This document shows positions 27,258 through 37,300 of a stretch of 64,000 nucleotides of DNA, in pieces. This DNA is from an uncultured Gammaproteobacteria bacterium (lineage in GTDB: Bacteria > Pseudomonadota > Gammaproteobacteria > HK1), in the NCBI GenBank assembly GCA_958295835.1, contig OY282378.1, forward strand, positions 5,419,694 to 5,483,693. The letters run 5' to 3'. Within the stretch, counting starts at the first letter, position 1; each line of letters opens with the position of its first letter. The notes beneath the pieces were generated by a model, which did no database searches, was not told the DNA's origin, and saw only the letters and a program-made list of their open reading frames with translations. The translations under genes and the position numbers were made by a program.

Positions 27258-28628
27258 TCAGAGGCCGAGCCGCGCCCTGATCATCCGCCACAGCAGCGCG
27301 AGGCCGCTCGCGCTCCTGCCGATACGCACTTCTTTCCCGGAGAGCAGCCGCTCGCAATTGCGTACGAATTCGGTGAGCACCACGTCGGCGAAGCTCTCGA
27401 CGAGATCACCACGGTTGAACTGCGCCAGACCGCCCTGGACGCGGAAGCGGATCGCGAGATCGACGCGGGTGCGAGGCCGCGGATCGGGTACGCCTTCTTC
27501 GCCGGACATCGCATAGCGCAGCTCCGCTTCGAGGGTGGCTTGACCGCGGGCGTCCGTGCCGCGCCCGTGTATGGTCCCTGTGCGCCGCTCGGCATCGGTC
27601 GTGCGCGCTCCCTCGCCGTCGAAGGCGGCGGCGATGGGGCCGAAGCGGATCGCGGCCCGGCCGGTGAAGTGGTCCGCGCCGGCCGATTCGACGCTCACCC
27701 CCGGGATGCAGCGCGCGACCCGTGGCAGATCCTCGAACAGCGCCCACAGCGCATCGACGGGCTGCTCCACGGTGAATGCGCGTTCGAGCCGGGTCCAGCC
27801 GCCCGCCCGGGTTGCCGCACGGTCCGCGCCGGCCGCGGGCGTGGCCGCGGCCGGCAGGTGAGCCGGATCGACCTCGAAGGGTTCGAAGGGAGCGGCGGAT
27901 TCGGGGACTGCCGCGGCGCAAGGTGTGGTGAAGTCCCGAGCGGTCGTTTCTCCGGCATCGGCCACATCCGTGGCGGGATGGGCCGTATCGACTTCGGAGG
28001 ACTCGGTGTACGGCGCGGCGAGGTCGCGGTCGGTCGCCTCGCCGGCGCCGACTGCGCCGGTCCCGGAGGACTCTGAGGAAGCGGCGGGCGCCCCGAGGCA
28101 TTCACGAGCCTCCGCCACGCCGTTCGCGTCCGCCGGCCCTTCCCCCCGGCGTTGCCGTGCGACCTCCTGCACCGCCGCGACGATCCCCATGTAGCCGGTG
28201 CACCGGCAGAGGTTGCCGTTCAGCTCGCGCCGGATCGCTGCATCGTCCACCGGCGCGAGACGGGTGACGACGTCCCACGCCGTGATCAGCATCCCCGGCG
28301 TGCAGAAGCCGCATTGCAGAGCGTGATGCCGCGAGAACGCATCGCGTAGCGCCTTCCCGACCGGATCGCCTCCCAGGCCTTCGACGGTGACCACGTCGGC
28401 GCCCTCGCAGGCGTGTGCGTATGTGATGCAGGAGCGGATCGGACGCCCGTTCACGAGCACCGTGCACGCGCCGCACACCCCGTGCTCGCAGCCGAGATGG
28501 GTGCCGGTGAGGTGCAGGTGGTCGCGCAGCAGCTCGGCGAGCTGCGTCCGCGCCGCGATGACGGCCTCGCACGGCTCATGGTTGACGCTGAGGTGGATCG
28601 TCTTCATCGGGGAGTCAGCGGCCTTCAT
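27258..28628 (-). CDS. CoxS-CoxG fusion: [2Fe-2S] subunit joined to CoxG-like SRPBCC domain
   Basis: The 456-residue protein has two halves. Residues 8-165 form the iron-sulphur subunit of a molybdenum hydroxylase: CEHGVCGACTVLVNGRPIRSC binds the plant-type cluster, and CGFCTPGM with CRCTGY binds the second. Residues about 285-440 are a CoxG-type SRPBCC domain, AFTVEQPVDALWALFEDLPR to ADVVLTEFVRNCERLLSG; in CO dehydrogenase CoxG aids maturation or membrane recruitment. Between them is a ~110-residue Ala/Glu/Thr-rich linker built from two imperfect repeats beginning AGEATDRDL and AGETTARDF. CoxS and CoxG are normally separate genes. It is the last gene of the minus-strand L-M-S order. Confidence 0.85.
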   Translation of the reverse strand: MKAADSPMKTIHLSVNHEPCEAVIAARTQLAELLRDHLHLTGTHLGCEHGVCGACTVLVNGRPIRSCITYAHACEGADVVTVEGLGGDPVGKALRDAFSRHHALQCGFCTPGMLITAWDVVTRLAPVDDAAIRRELNGNLCRCTGYMGIVAAVQEVARQRRGEGPADANGVAEARECLGAPAASSESSGTGAVGAGEATDRDLAAPYTESSEVDTAHPATDVADAGETTARDFTTPCAAAVPESAAPFEPFEVDPAHLPAAATPAAGADRAATRAGGWTRLERAFTVEQPVDALWALFEDLPRVARCIPGVSVESAGADHFTGRAAIRFGPIAAAFDGEGARTTDAERRTGTIHGRGTDARGQATLEAELRYAMSGEEGVPDPRPRTRVDLAIRFRVQGGLAQFNRGDLVESFADVVLTEFVRNCERLLSGKEVRIGRSASGLALLWRMIRARLGL

Positions 28629-28638
28629 CGCAATGCCA

Positions 28639-29466
28639 CTACACCGCCAGCGCGCGGCCGATGGCGCGGCCCACCGCGACCGCCGCCATGTGCAGCTTCA
28701 CCGGGTCGTGCTCGTTCGCGACGGTGGCGATTTCGGCGCGGGTCGCGCCGGGCTCGGGCGGCATTGCGTTGGCGGCGAGCGATCGCGTCGCGTCCGGCAG
28801 CACCACCGGCTTCGGGCCGACGGCGCCAGCCACGACGCGGCAACAGCGCCGCTCGGGGTCGATCAGCACCGCGCCCACCGCCTCTGCGAACTCCCCGGCC
28901 TTGCGGCAGAGCTTGCAGAAGCCGAAGCGCGCCCGCCCGCCGGCGCGCGGGATCTCGACGTGGGTGAGGATCTCCCCCGGGCCAAGGTCGGTCGTATAGG
29001 CCGCGCGGATGAAGTCCGTCACCGGCAGGGCGCGGGCTCCCGCAGCGCCGCGAACGTGCACCCGCGCGCCCGCGCACAGCAGGAAGATCGGCCAGTCCGC
29101 CGAGGGGTCGGCATGGGCGACGCTGCCGCCGATGGTGCCCCGGTTGCGCACCGCGCGACAGGCGATGCCGGCCGCGACCTCGCGCATCGCGCGTTCGATA
29201 ACGCCCGAGGCGGGCCGGTCTTCGATCTCGGCGTGGGTGACCGCCGCGCCGGCGATGACGCTCTCGCGGGTCGATTCGACGGCCCGCAACGCCGCCACCG
29301 ACGAGACGTCGACGAGCACGCGGGGGCGGGCCAGGCGCAGGTTCAGCATCGGCCCCAGCGACTGCCCGCCGCCGAGGAGCTTCGCGCCCTCACCTGCCGC
29401 GTTCAGATGCTCCAGGGCATCGTCGAGACCGGTGGCCCGGTGATACCGGAAATCGACGGGCTTCAC
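28639..29466 (-). CDS. CoxM-like FAD-binding subunit of molybdenum hydroxylase
   Basis: This 275-residue flavoprotein subunit passes electrons from the iron-sulphur clusters to the acceptor. Typical signatures are AKLLGGGQSLGPMLNLRLAR near 30-50 and RNRGTIGGSVAHADPSADW near 105-125, both FAD-binding. It starts with GTG at 29466 in a GTGA overlap with the large-subunit stop, so translation is coupled. The C-terminus ends ...VGRAIGRALAV. It is complete and 10 nt before the CoxS-CoxG fusion gene. Confidence 0.85.
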   Translation of the reverse strand: MKPVDFRYHRATGLDDALEHLNAAGEGAKLLGGGQSLGPMLNLRLARPRVLVDVSSVAALRAVESTRESVIAGAAVTHAEIEDRPASGVIERAMREVAAGIACRAVRNRGTIGGSVAHADPSADWPIFLLCAGARVHVRGAAGARALPVTDFIRAAYTTDLGPGEILTHVEIPRAGGRARFGFCKLCRKAGEFAEAVGAVLIDPERRCCRVVAGAVGPKPVVLPDATRSLAANAMPPEPGATRAEIATVANEHDPVKLHMAAVAVGRAIGRALAV

Positions 29467-32009
29467 GGTGTCCGTCTCCGGCCATCCTCGTTCGCCCCCG
29501 ACGCCTTCGCCTCGAGGATCGCGGCGAGGATCCGGCGCGGGGTGGCGGGGATCTCGTTGATCTCCACGTTCAGCGGCCTCAGCGCATCGTTGATCGCGTT
29601 GACCACCGCGCCGGCGGGGGCGATGGCCGCGCCTTCCCCGATCCCCTTGATGCCGTGGCGGGTGTAGGGCGAGAGCGACTCCAGATGCTCGATCCGCATC
29701 GCCGGCAGCTCGGCCGGCCCCGGCAGCACGTAGTCCGCGAAGGTCGAGGTCAGCGGCTGGCCGTTCTCGTCGTAGAGGCTTTCCTCGAACAGCGCGGTGC
29801 CGATGCCCTGCGCGGCGCCGCCGTACGACTGGCCTTCGAGGATCATCGGGTTGACCCGCCGTCCGCAGTCCTCGAACAGGACGTAGTCGAGGATCTCCAC
29901 CGAGCCGGTGGCCGGATCCACCGCGACCACCGCGGCGTGCGTCGCGTAGGTGAAGACGCCGGTGTCCACCTCGGGCTTGTAGCCCTCGGTGACTTCGAGC
30001 CCTTGGGTGTCGACGTCGTCGGGAAGCTGGTCGGGGCGCAGGTACCAGGCGCGGGCCACGTCCTCGAAGGAGACGCTCGCCCCGCCGGCGGCGTTCGCCT
30101 GCCCGCCGGCGAGGGATACCCGGTCGGCGCCGGTCTGGAGCAGGTGCGCCGCGTGTTTCCTGATACGCCCGGCCAGTGATTCCGCCGCCTTCGACACCGC
30201 GCCGCCGGCCATCACCATGCCCCTCGATGCGTAGGCGCCGGTGGAGTAGGGGGTCTCGCCGGTATCGCCCATCGTCACCCGGATACGGTCGACGCCGATG
30301 CCGAGCTGCTCGCTCGCGATCTGGGCGAGCGTCGTCTCCAGCCCCTGGCCGAAGGAGTGGTTGCCCGAGCGCACCTCCACCGTGCCGCTGGGCGCGAGCT
30401 TCACCGTCGCCTGCTCGTAGCCGGGCACGAGCGGCAGGCCCCAGGCGCCGAAGACCCTGGTGCCGTGGGCGGTCTGCTCGGTGAAGGTCGAGAAGCCGAT
30501 CCCGATGAGCCGGCCGTCCGGCTCCCGCGCGCCCTGACGGGCGCTCACGGCATCGAGCCGCCTCGAATCCGGCGCGGGCCGTTCAGCATGGTCCTGGTGT
30601 GCGTGCGTGGTATCCAGCCGAGCCGCCGGTTCGGGAAACGGTCGAGACCGGCTCCGGCACGCAGGTGCGGCATCGAGCCGATCCGCCCCCCCGGGAGGCG
30701 GCAGGGATCGCCCCTGCCGCGCGCGCACGGCATCAAGGCCGATCATGCGCCGCGCCCCGGCCACGCTGGCCGGGTAGTCACCGCTGTCGTAGTGCTTCCC
30801 GGTGACGTTGGTGTAGGGCATCGCGCCGGCCGGCACCAGATTCTCCGCCCGCACGTCCGCCGGCTCCCGTCCGACCGCCCGCGCGATCGCGTCGATGGTG
30901 AGCTCCATCGCGAAGCACACCCCGGGGCGCGCGACGCCACGGTAAGGCGTAAAGCCGGGCTTGTTGGTCGCGACGGAGTACGTCTTGCAGCGGTAGACGT
31001 CGAGGGCGTAGGGCCCCGGCAGGTTGCCGCCGGCCTGGGAGGCTTCGAGGCAGGCGGTGAACGGCCATACCGAGTAGGCGCCCACGTCCACCGTGATCTC
31101 CGCGTCCACCGCCAGCAGCCGCCCGTGCTCGTCGGCGCAGGCGGTGAGCCGGTAGTGGTGCTGGCGGGTGTTGGCCCCCGCGGTCAGGTGCTCGCGCCGG
31201 TCCTCGACCCAGCGCAAGGGCCGCCCGGTGCGCATCGCCGCCCACGACACCGAGATCTCCTCCGGTTGCAGCACGCACTTGTAGCCGAAGCCGCCGCCCA
31301 CGTCGGGCGCGATCACCCGCACGTCCGCCTGGTCGAGCCCCAGGAACTGCGAAAGCCCGGTGCGGATGAGATGCGGCACCTGGGTGGAGGTGTAGACGAC
31401 GAGCTGTCCCTTGCGCTCGTCGTGCCGGGCGAGCACCGCCTTGCCCTCCAACGGCACCATGCACTGGCGGGCGGTGCGGTACTCGCGTTCGACGACCACC
31501 GCGGCGCGCTTCCTCGCCGACTCGAAGTCGCCGTCCACCGAGGTGGTGAGGAAGAGGTTGTCGCCCCATTCCTCGTGCACCCGAGGGGCGCCGGGCCGGC
31601 GGGCGGCAAGGCTGTCGATCACCGCGGGCAGCGCTTCCAGATCGAGGATTACTTCCTCGGCGACGTCCTCGGCCTCGGCCCGGGTGGGGGCGATGCACAG
31701 GGCCACGCACTCCCCGGCGAAGCGCACCTTGCCGCGGGCGAGCGGCGGGTAGTCGGAGGGCTTGTAGGTGGGGAGGCTCGACTCGGCGCGGATGGGCTGC
31801 ACGCCTTCCATGTCCTGCGCGGTGAACACGCGGCCCGCGTGGCGCTCGGGGACGGTGATCGACCGGATGCGGGCGTGCGCGAGGGGGCTTCGCACGAACG
31901 CGACCTCCCACAGCCGGGGGAAGGAGAGGTCTCCCACGAACCGCGCCTTGCCGGCCAGATGCCGGGCGTCCTCCTTGCGGGGGACACGAGCCCCGATCCC
32001 CGTGGACAT
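29463..32009 (-). CDS. CoxL-like molybdopterin-binding large subunit (form II / xanthine-dehydrogenase family)
   Basis: The 848-residue catalytic subunit binds molybdopterin cytosine dinucleotide. Recognisable are GIGARVPRKEDARHLAGKAR at the start, APDVGGGFGYKCVLQPEE, and the C-terminal GIKGIGEGAAIAPAGAVVNA with the active-site Glu. The active-site loop reads TPYRGVARPGVCF, not the AYRCSFR of true aerobic CO dehydrogenase, so CO is an unlikely substrate and an N-heterocycle or aldehyde is more probable. About 60 residues (near 425-490) appear inserted between MIGLDAVRARQG and GRLIGIGFSTF, bounded by a repeated LDAV(R/S)ARQG motif. ATG 32009 has GGGAGA upstream; the frame is open further but without homology. 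Confidence 0.85.
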   Translation of the reverse strand: MSTGIGARVPRKEDARHLAGKARFVGDLSFPRLWEVAFVRSPLAHARIRSITVPERHAGRVFTAQDMEGVQPIRAESSLPTYKPSDYPPLARGKVRFAGECVALCIAPTRAEAEDVAEEVILDLEALPAVIDSLAARRPGAPRVHEEWGDNLFLTTSVDGDFESARKRAAVVVEREYRTARQCMVPLEGKAVLARHDERKGQLVVYTSTQVPHLIRTGLSQFLGLDQADVRVIAPDVGGGFGYKCVLQPEEISVSWAAMRTGRPLRWVEDRREHLTAGANTRQHHYRLTACADEHGRLLAVDAEITVDVGAYSVWPFTACLEASQAGGNLPGPYALDVYRCKTYSVATNKPGFTPYRGVARPGVCFAMELTIDAIARAVGREPADVRAENLVPAGAMPYTNVTGKHYDSGDYPASVAGARRMIGLDAVRARQGRSLPPPGGADRLDAAPACRSRSRPFPEPAARLDTTHAHQDHAERPAPDSRRLDAVSARQGAREPDGRLIGIGFSTFTEQTAHGTRVFGAWGLPLVPGYEQATVKLAPSGTVEVRSGNHSFGQGLETTLAQIASEQLGIGVDRIRVTMGDTGETPYSTGAYASRGMVMAGGAVSKAAESLAGRIRKHAAHLLQTGADRVSLAGGQANAAGGASVSFEDVARAWYLRPDQLPDDVDTQGLEVTEGYKPEVDTGVFTYATHAAVVAVDPATGSVEILDYVLFEDCGRRVNPMILEGQSYGGAAQGIGTALFEESLYDENGQPLTSTFADYVLPGPAELPAMRIEHLESLSPYTRHGIKGIGEGAAIAPAGAVVNAINDALRPLNVEINEIPATPRRILAAILEAKASGANEDGRRRTP

Positions 32010-32101
32010 GTGTGCTCTCCCGTCCTTCGCACGCCGGTATTCTGCCGTGCCCGCCGTGGCCGAGGCTACCGGTCGCGCCGAAAGCCACGGGGCCGCGAGG
32101 A

Positions 32102-32566
32102 TCAGCCGATACGCATCCCCATGCTCACGCGTTCCTCGACCTCGAAGCCGAGCGATTCGTAGAACCCGACGACGGCCGTGTTGGTGGCCCGCACTTGAAG
32201 ATTGACCTTGACGCAGCCTATCGATCGCAGCGCGTCGAGGGCGTGGCGGACGAGAGCGGTGCCGATGCCGCACCGGCGGTGCCCGGGCGAGACGGCGACC
32301 GCGTAGAGCCAACCTCGGTGGCCGTCGTACCCCGCCATCGCGGTGCCAAGGAGGGTATCCGTGTCTGCCGCCACGAACAGGAGGCCGTCGTTCGCCGCGA
32401 GCTTGGCGTCGAGCATCCGCGGCGGTGCGTTGTGCGGGAGATCGTCGGGGAACACCCGCTCCCACAGCGCGATCACGCCGGCGCGGTCGTCGTCAACAAA
32501 GGGTCGGATGTGCAAGCGATCCGGAAGGGCAGGCTGTTGCCCCAGGCTCGATCGAGGGTGTGGCAT
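32102..32566 (-). CDS. GNAT-family N-acetyltransferase (YpeA-like)
   Basis: The 154-residue protein has the acetyl-CoA-binding signature AVAVSPGHRRCGIGTALVRH (Q/R-x-x-G-x-G/A) and then VKVNLQVRATNTAVVGFYES with LGFEVEERVSMG, as in small YpeA-type acetyltransferases. The substrate is unknown. It ends about 90 bp upstream of the molybdenum hydroxylase start, on the same strand, so it could share its transcript, though a role there is not evident. Confidence 0.8.
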   Translation of the reverse strand: MPHPRSSLGQQPALPDRLHIRPFVDDDRAGVIALWERVFPDDLPHNAPPRMLDAKLAANDGLLFVAADTDTLLGTAMAGYDGHRGWLYAVAVSPGHRRCGIGTALVRHALDALRSIGCVKVNLQVRATNTAVVGFYESLGFEVEERVSMGMRIG

Positions 32567-32899
32567 GGCTTCGCATGACGGAGACGATACGGTCAGAAGT
32601 CAGAAGAAGTCGGCCGGCAGCCGGAATGTCTGCGGATGGCCGCGAGATCGCATACGTTGGTCATCCGCTACTCCTTCAATTCCCGGCCGTCATGTTCTCG
32701 TTGGCCGTGTCGATGTCCGGTTGATTCTCCGCGCACGCCTCGATGCACGGGTGAGAATGATACAACCCTCCTCGATGAGTGTCGCGATCGTCCGTGGCCT
32801 CGCGTCCTTCTGCGAGTCGGCGGGGTATGCTCGCGGGCGCTGGCCGGTGGGAGCGGCTTGGTGTATCGGGATACGGCCCTGGACGACGAGGAGGCGGTC

Positions 32900-34381
32900 A
32901 TGAATGGATCGAAGCGCAGGCATGTACTGACCGACAGGGGCCACGGAGTGACCGGCGCGGTACGCGCGCTACGGGCCGGCGACCTCGGGCCGGTCGAGCT
33001 GGTCGAGGAATGCCTGAAGCGGATCCAGGCGTCGGAGTCCGAGGTCGGGGCATGGGTCGAGATCGACGCGGAGAACGCGAAGCGCACCGCGGCCCGGCAG
33101 GCCGCCCTTTCGCGCGAGGAGGCGCGGGGGCTGCCGCTGCTCGGAATCCCCATCGGGGTCAAGGACATCATCGACGTCGCCGGGCTGCCGACGCGGGCCG
33201 GGTCTGCCTTGCGCGCCGGCCATCGTGCGGAATGCGACGCCCCGATCGTGAAGATCCTCCGCGACCTCGGTGCGATCATCCTCGGCAAGACCGAGACCAC
33301 CCAGTTCGCGTGCCAGGATCCGGCACGCACCCGCAATCCCTGGAACCTCGAACGCTCTCCCGGCGGGTCGAGCGCGGGCAGCGCGGCGGCGGTCGCGAGC
33401 GGGATGTGCATGGCCGCGCTCGGCACCCAGACCGGCGGGTCGATCACGCGCCCCGCGAGCTTCTGCGGGGTCGCGAGCTTCAAGGGAGCATGGGGCGCGT
33501 GGCCGCTCGAAGGCATCGTGCCGGTGAGCGCGCATCTCGACCATGTCGGCCCGATGGCGCGCTCGGTCGCGGATCTCGCGCTGCTGTGGACGCTCGTCGA
33601 GATGCGCCTGCACCCGGAGCGGGCCGCGGATCTCGCGCGCCGGAGCGAGGCGATCGTCGCTGGCGAATGGCGACCGCAGGCGCGGTCGCTTGGCGATTCC
33701 GCCATGCGGAATCGCGGGTGCCCCGACCAACGCTATGGATGGGCGCCGCCGCGCCTCGCGGTCATCGAGGAGTACTTCTTCGAGGAGAGCGAAGCCTCCG
33801 CCCTCGATGCGTTCAGGGCGTGCATCGCACGCCTGGAGGAGGCGGGGGCGGCGATCGAGCGTATCGCGCTACCCGCCAGCTTTGCCGGCATGCCCGCGAG
33901 CCACCGCATGGTGATGGCAGTGGAAGCGGCGCAAGTGCACCGCGAGGATTTCGCGGCCCGGCCCGAGACCTACCGTCCGGGGATCACGCGGCTCATCGAG
34001 GAGGGGCTGTCGGCCTCCGCCGTCGATTACCGCGCCGCGCGGGTGCAGCAGCAGCGCTTCGCGGCGGATCTCGCCGCCGCCCTCGATGCGTCGGCCGCGC
34101 CGGTGGGGCAGGCGGCGCCAGCGGGGCAGGCGGGACCGGTCATCGCCTTGTCCCCGGCGACGGTATCGAGCGCGCCGCCGCTCGCCGAGCAGAGCACCGG
34201 GGACCCGCGGTTCAACTCGGTGTGGTCGTTCAGCGGGCTGCCGACGTGCGGAGTGCCGGCCTGCCTGGATGCGGACGGACTGCCGCTGGGCCTGCAACTC
34301 GGCGCGGCTCGCGAATCCCTCGCGCTGTTCCAGGCCGCGGCCTGGTGCGAGGCGGTCCTGGCGTTTTCCGGCGAGATCTGA
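32900..34381 (+). CDS. Amidase-signature family hydrolase
   Basis: The 493-residue enzyme has the Ser-cisSer-Lys triad region: Lys in GIPIGVKDIIDVAGLPTRAG, and the Gly/Ser-rich signature ERSPGGSSAGSAAAVASGM with the nucleophile in GTQTGGSITRPASFCG. The C-terminal FNSVWSFSGLPTCGVPACL is also typical. It hydrolyses a carboxamide; the substrate is unknown. Residues near 262-285 are an unusual insertion encoded by two palindromes. A second Ala/Gly/Gln-rich stretch lies near 400. GAGGAGG precedes the ATG. It ends 6 nt before the DISARM-like operon, so it may lead that transcript without being part of the system. Confidence 0.85.
   Translation: MNGSKRRHVLTDRGHGVTGAVRALRAGDLGPVELVEECLKRIQASESEVGAWVEIDAENAKRTAARQAALSREEARGLPLLGIPIGVKDIIDVAGLPTRAGSALRAGHRAECDAPIVKILRDLGAIILGKTETTQFACQDPARTRNPWNLERSPGGSSAGSAAAVASGMCMAALGTQTGGSITRPASFCGVASFKGAWGAWPLEGIVPVSAHLDHVGPMARSVADLALLWTLVEMRLHPERAADLARRSEAIVAGEWRPQARSLGDSAMRNRGCPDQRYGWAPPRLAVIEEYFFEESEASALDAFRACIARLEEAGAAIERIALPASFAGMPASHRMVMAVEAAQVHREDFAARPETYRPGITRLIEEGLSASAVDYRAARVQQQRFAADLAAALDASAAPVGQAAPAGQAGPVIALSPATVSSAPPLAEQSTGDPRFNSVWSFSGLPTCGVPACLDADGLPLGLQLGAARESLALFQAAAWCEAVLAFSGEI
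33671..33715 (+). repeat. Paired palindromes inside the amidase gene
   Basis: Two adjacent inverted repeats occur. CGACCGC (33671-33677) pairs with GCGGTCG (33682-33688). GCGATTCCGC (33693-33702) pairs perfectly with GCGGAATCGC (33706-33715) around a 3-nt loop. Both are in the reading frame and encode residues not expected in amidases. Confidence 0.8.
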
Positions 34382-34387
34382 CTTGCG

Positions 34388-37300
34388 ATGTTCGTTGAAG
34401 CGAGAAACAGACTCGTCGATTGGCTGCGTCGGCAGCTCGTCGGCCCTCCCGGCGACGACATTCTCCGAATGTCGCCGCTCGAGAGGTATCCGACAGGCGT
34501 GCTGCATCCCGTTGAACTCGGCACTTCCGGCATGGATCCCGCACTCGGGGACGAGGCGGCGGAAACCGATCCCATGTTGCTCGCAGATGAGGACGATGAA
34601 GTCCTCCAGGACGGCGAAGGGGAAGGCAGGACGCTGGCGCAACCGGCGCGCCGCAGGCGGTACGTGCCGCCGTCGTCGGTGGGTTTCTCCTTCTGTGTCA
34701 GAGGTGCCGCCTGCCTCGCCATCACAGCATCGGCGACCGTCTACGAGCGCACCGGAGAAAGGGATGAGAAGGGGCGGTTTCGTTCCCAGGAATACGAACG
34801 AACGAAACTTGAAAGCCATTCCCTTGCCTGGTCGGCGTCCGACTCGCTGACAGATCCGTTCTGGCAGGGCCGCGGCGGCATCGACGTTCGCGCACGTCCA
34901 CATCGGGATGGCGCCATTCTCACCGTCACCCTGTTCAACAGGAACCGGTTGGACGCAGGCGCCCCCGGATGGCAGAGGACCCAGGATCGGGTGGAGAAGG
35001 CGCTGTTCGAAGTCGAGCTCGAATGCATCATCGAGGCAGGCGAGCTGGTCGAGTATCCACGTGTCGACCCGAGTCTGCTCACCGAAGAAGAGCAGGAACT
35101 CGAACTTCAGTACAAGGATCGGCACATCTACGCGATTGGCCACGGAGCCGCGGTCGAATGGCTGGTGGAACCGGGCCGTACCGTGCAGATCCGCTCCGAT
35201 TTCATGCCGGCGGTCGAAACCCCGCCGATGATGATGGTCGATACCGGCATCGGCAAAGTCCTGGAGCTGGCGCGGCTCGCCGATGCGCCACCGTACGACG
35301 AGCTTGAGCAATTCGTCGAACGGTACGCGGACTGGGTCGAAGGCCAGCATCATCTCGCCGGCGACGTCCGGGACGTCAAGGAACGAACCGCGGCGAAGCG
35401 CATCTGCGACAGGATGACGACGGCCTTGGGGCGTATGCGGCAGTGCGTCGAAATGCTGCGTTCGGACCCACGGGCGGATGAATCCTTCCGATTGGCGAAC
35501 CGGGCGATGTTCGATCAGATGCGCCAGGCCCACCAAGTGGACGGAAAGGAGGCCGAAAGCGGCGAGTACCGTTGGCGGCCCTTCCAGTTGGCCTTCCTGT
35601 TGACTGTCATGGAATCGGCGATCCGGGAAGACGACAAATTCCGGGACGTGCTGGACCTGATCTGGTTTCCGACCGGCGGCGGCAAGACGGAAGCCTACCT
35701 CGGCCTCATCGCATTCCTGATCGTCTGGCGGAGGTTGAAATACCCCGATACGGGCGGCGGTACCGTCGCCTTCATGCGTTATACGTTGCGCCTGTTGACC
35801 CGGCAGCAGTTCGAGCGGGCCGTGCGCATGATCTGCGCATTGGAGCTGATCCGTCGGGAGAACCGGGGGAGGTTGGGCGACGAGCCCATAGATGCCGGTA
35901 TCTGGGTGGGTGGTGCAAGCACCCCCAATACTTTTGAACAAGCGGAAAAATGCGTCGCCGACATTGCAGCGGGCCGTCCGTCGGCAGGCCACGCCCTGCT
36001 GCTGGAAAGCTGCCCCTGGTGTCACGAACGATTCGATGTGGATGACGCCAGCTATGACGCGACGGTGGACGGCTTCCACTTCCATTGCCGCAACGCCGAC
36101 TGCGAGTTCGGTGCAGACAACGATCCGTTGCCCTGCAACGTGATCGACGAAGCCCTCTACGAGAATCCGCCTTCCTTGCTGATCGCCACCATAGATAAAT
36201 TCGCCCGTGTCGCCTGGGAAGAAAGGGCGGGCGCCTTCTTCGGTGCCTGTAGCCGCTCGCGACCGCCTGAACTGATCATTCAAGACGAACTGCACCTCAT
36301 CACCGGACCGCTCGGTTCGGTCGCCGGGCTGTACGAAGCGGGTCTCGACACACTGCTCACGCAGCGCGGCGTGCAGCCCAAGTACATCGCGTCCACGGCC
36401 ACGATCCGTAGGGCCCGGGAACAGGTACGTTCCCTGTATGACCGCGATTTGGCGATTTTCCCGCCACCCGGCTTGTCCTGCGACGATACATTCTTCGCTC
36501 GCACGGACAGGGAGCGTCCGGGTCGTCTCTACGTCGGCTATCTGGCGCCCATGCTCGATCAGCAGCACTGCCTGGCGCCCCTTGCCGCGGCGCTGTTGGC
36601 AGGTCCCGGTGCGATCTTCAGCGACGATGCGAATCGGGATGCGCTGCTCGAAGCCTGGTGGACCCAGGTGATCTACCACGGCAGCCTCAAGGGCGTCGGC
36701 AGCAGCCACAACGCTTTCTCGACGGACGTGCGAGACTTTGGCGCCTGGCTCGCCGGGGAGTTGGGACAACTGGGTGAAACCGATTCGAGCCCGCAACCGG
36801 AGGCCCGCGGGCTCAACGGCGCGACCCTTGATCGATCTGGAAATACGCAAGTCGCCCAGCTCACGGGCATGAGAAACGCCGAGGAAAATGCAGACACCTT
36901 CCAGCGGCTGGCTGTCCCTCGCGGGGGCGCTGCCTGCCTGGACGCCGTCCTGGCGACTAACATGGTGTCGGTAGGACTCGACGTCACCCGCCTGGCGCTG
37001 ATGGTCATCAACGGCCAGCCGCTGACGACCGCGGAGTACATTCAGGCATCCGGTCGGGTGGGCCGAGGCCAGGTTCCGGGTCTGGTCCTGGTCAACTATC
37101 ACAGGCTTCAGGCCCGCAGCCTCTCCCATTACGAGAGCTTTCGCCCGTACCACGAATCCTTCTACCGCTTCGTGGAGCCGAGCAGCGTGACGCCGTTTAC
37201 TCGTCAAGTGCGATCCCGTGCCCTGCATGCCGCCCTGGTGATTGCCTTGCGGCATACGTGCGGCCATTTGCGGGACAACAAATCGGCCGGCCAATTCGAC

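Noticed and set aside
27258..32009. Aerobic CO dehydrogenase annotation (coxMSL)
   Set aside because: The gene set resembles it, but the large subunit lacks the AYRCSFR loop, so only a molybdenum hydroxylase of unknown substrate is supported.
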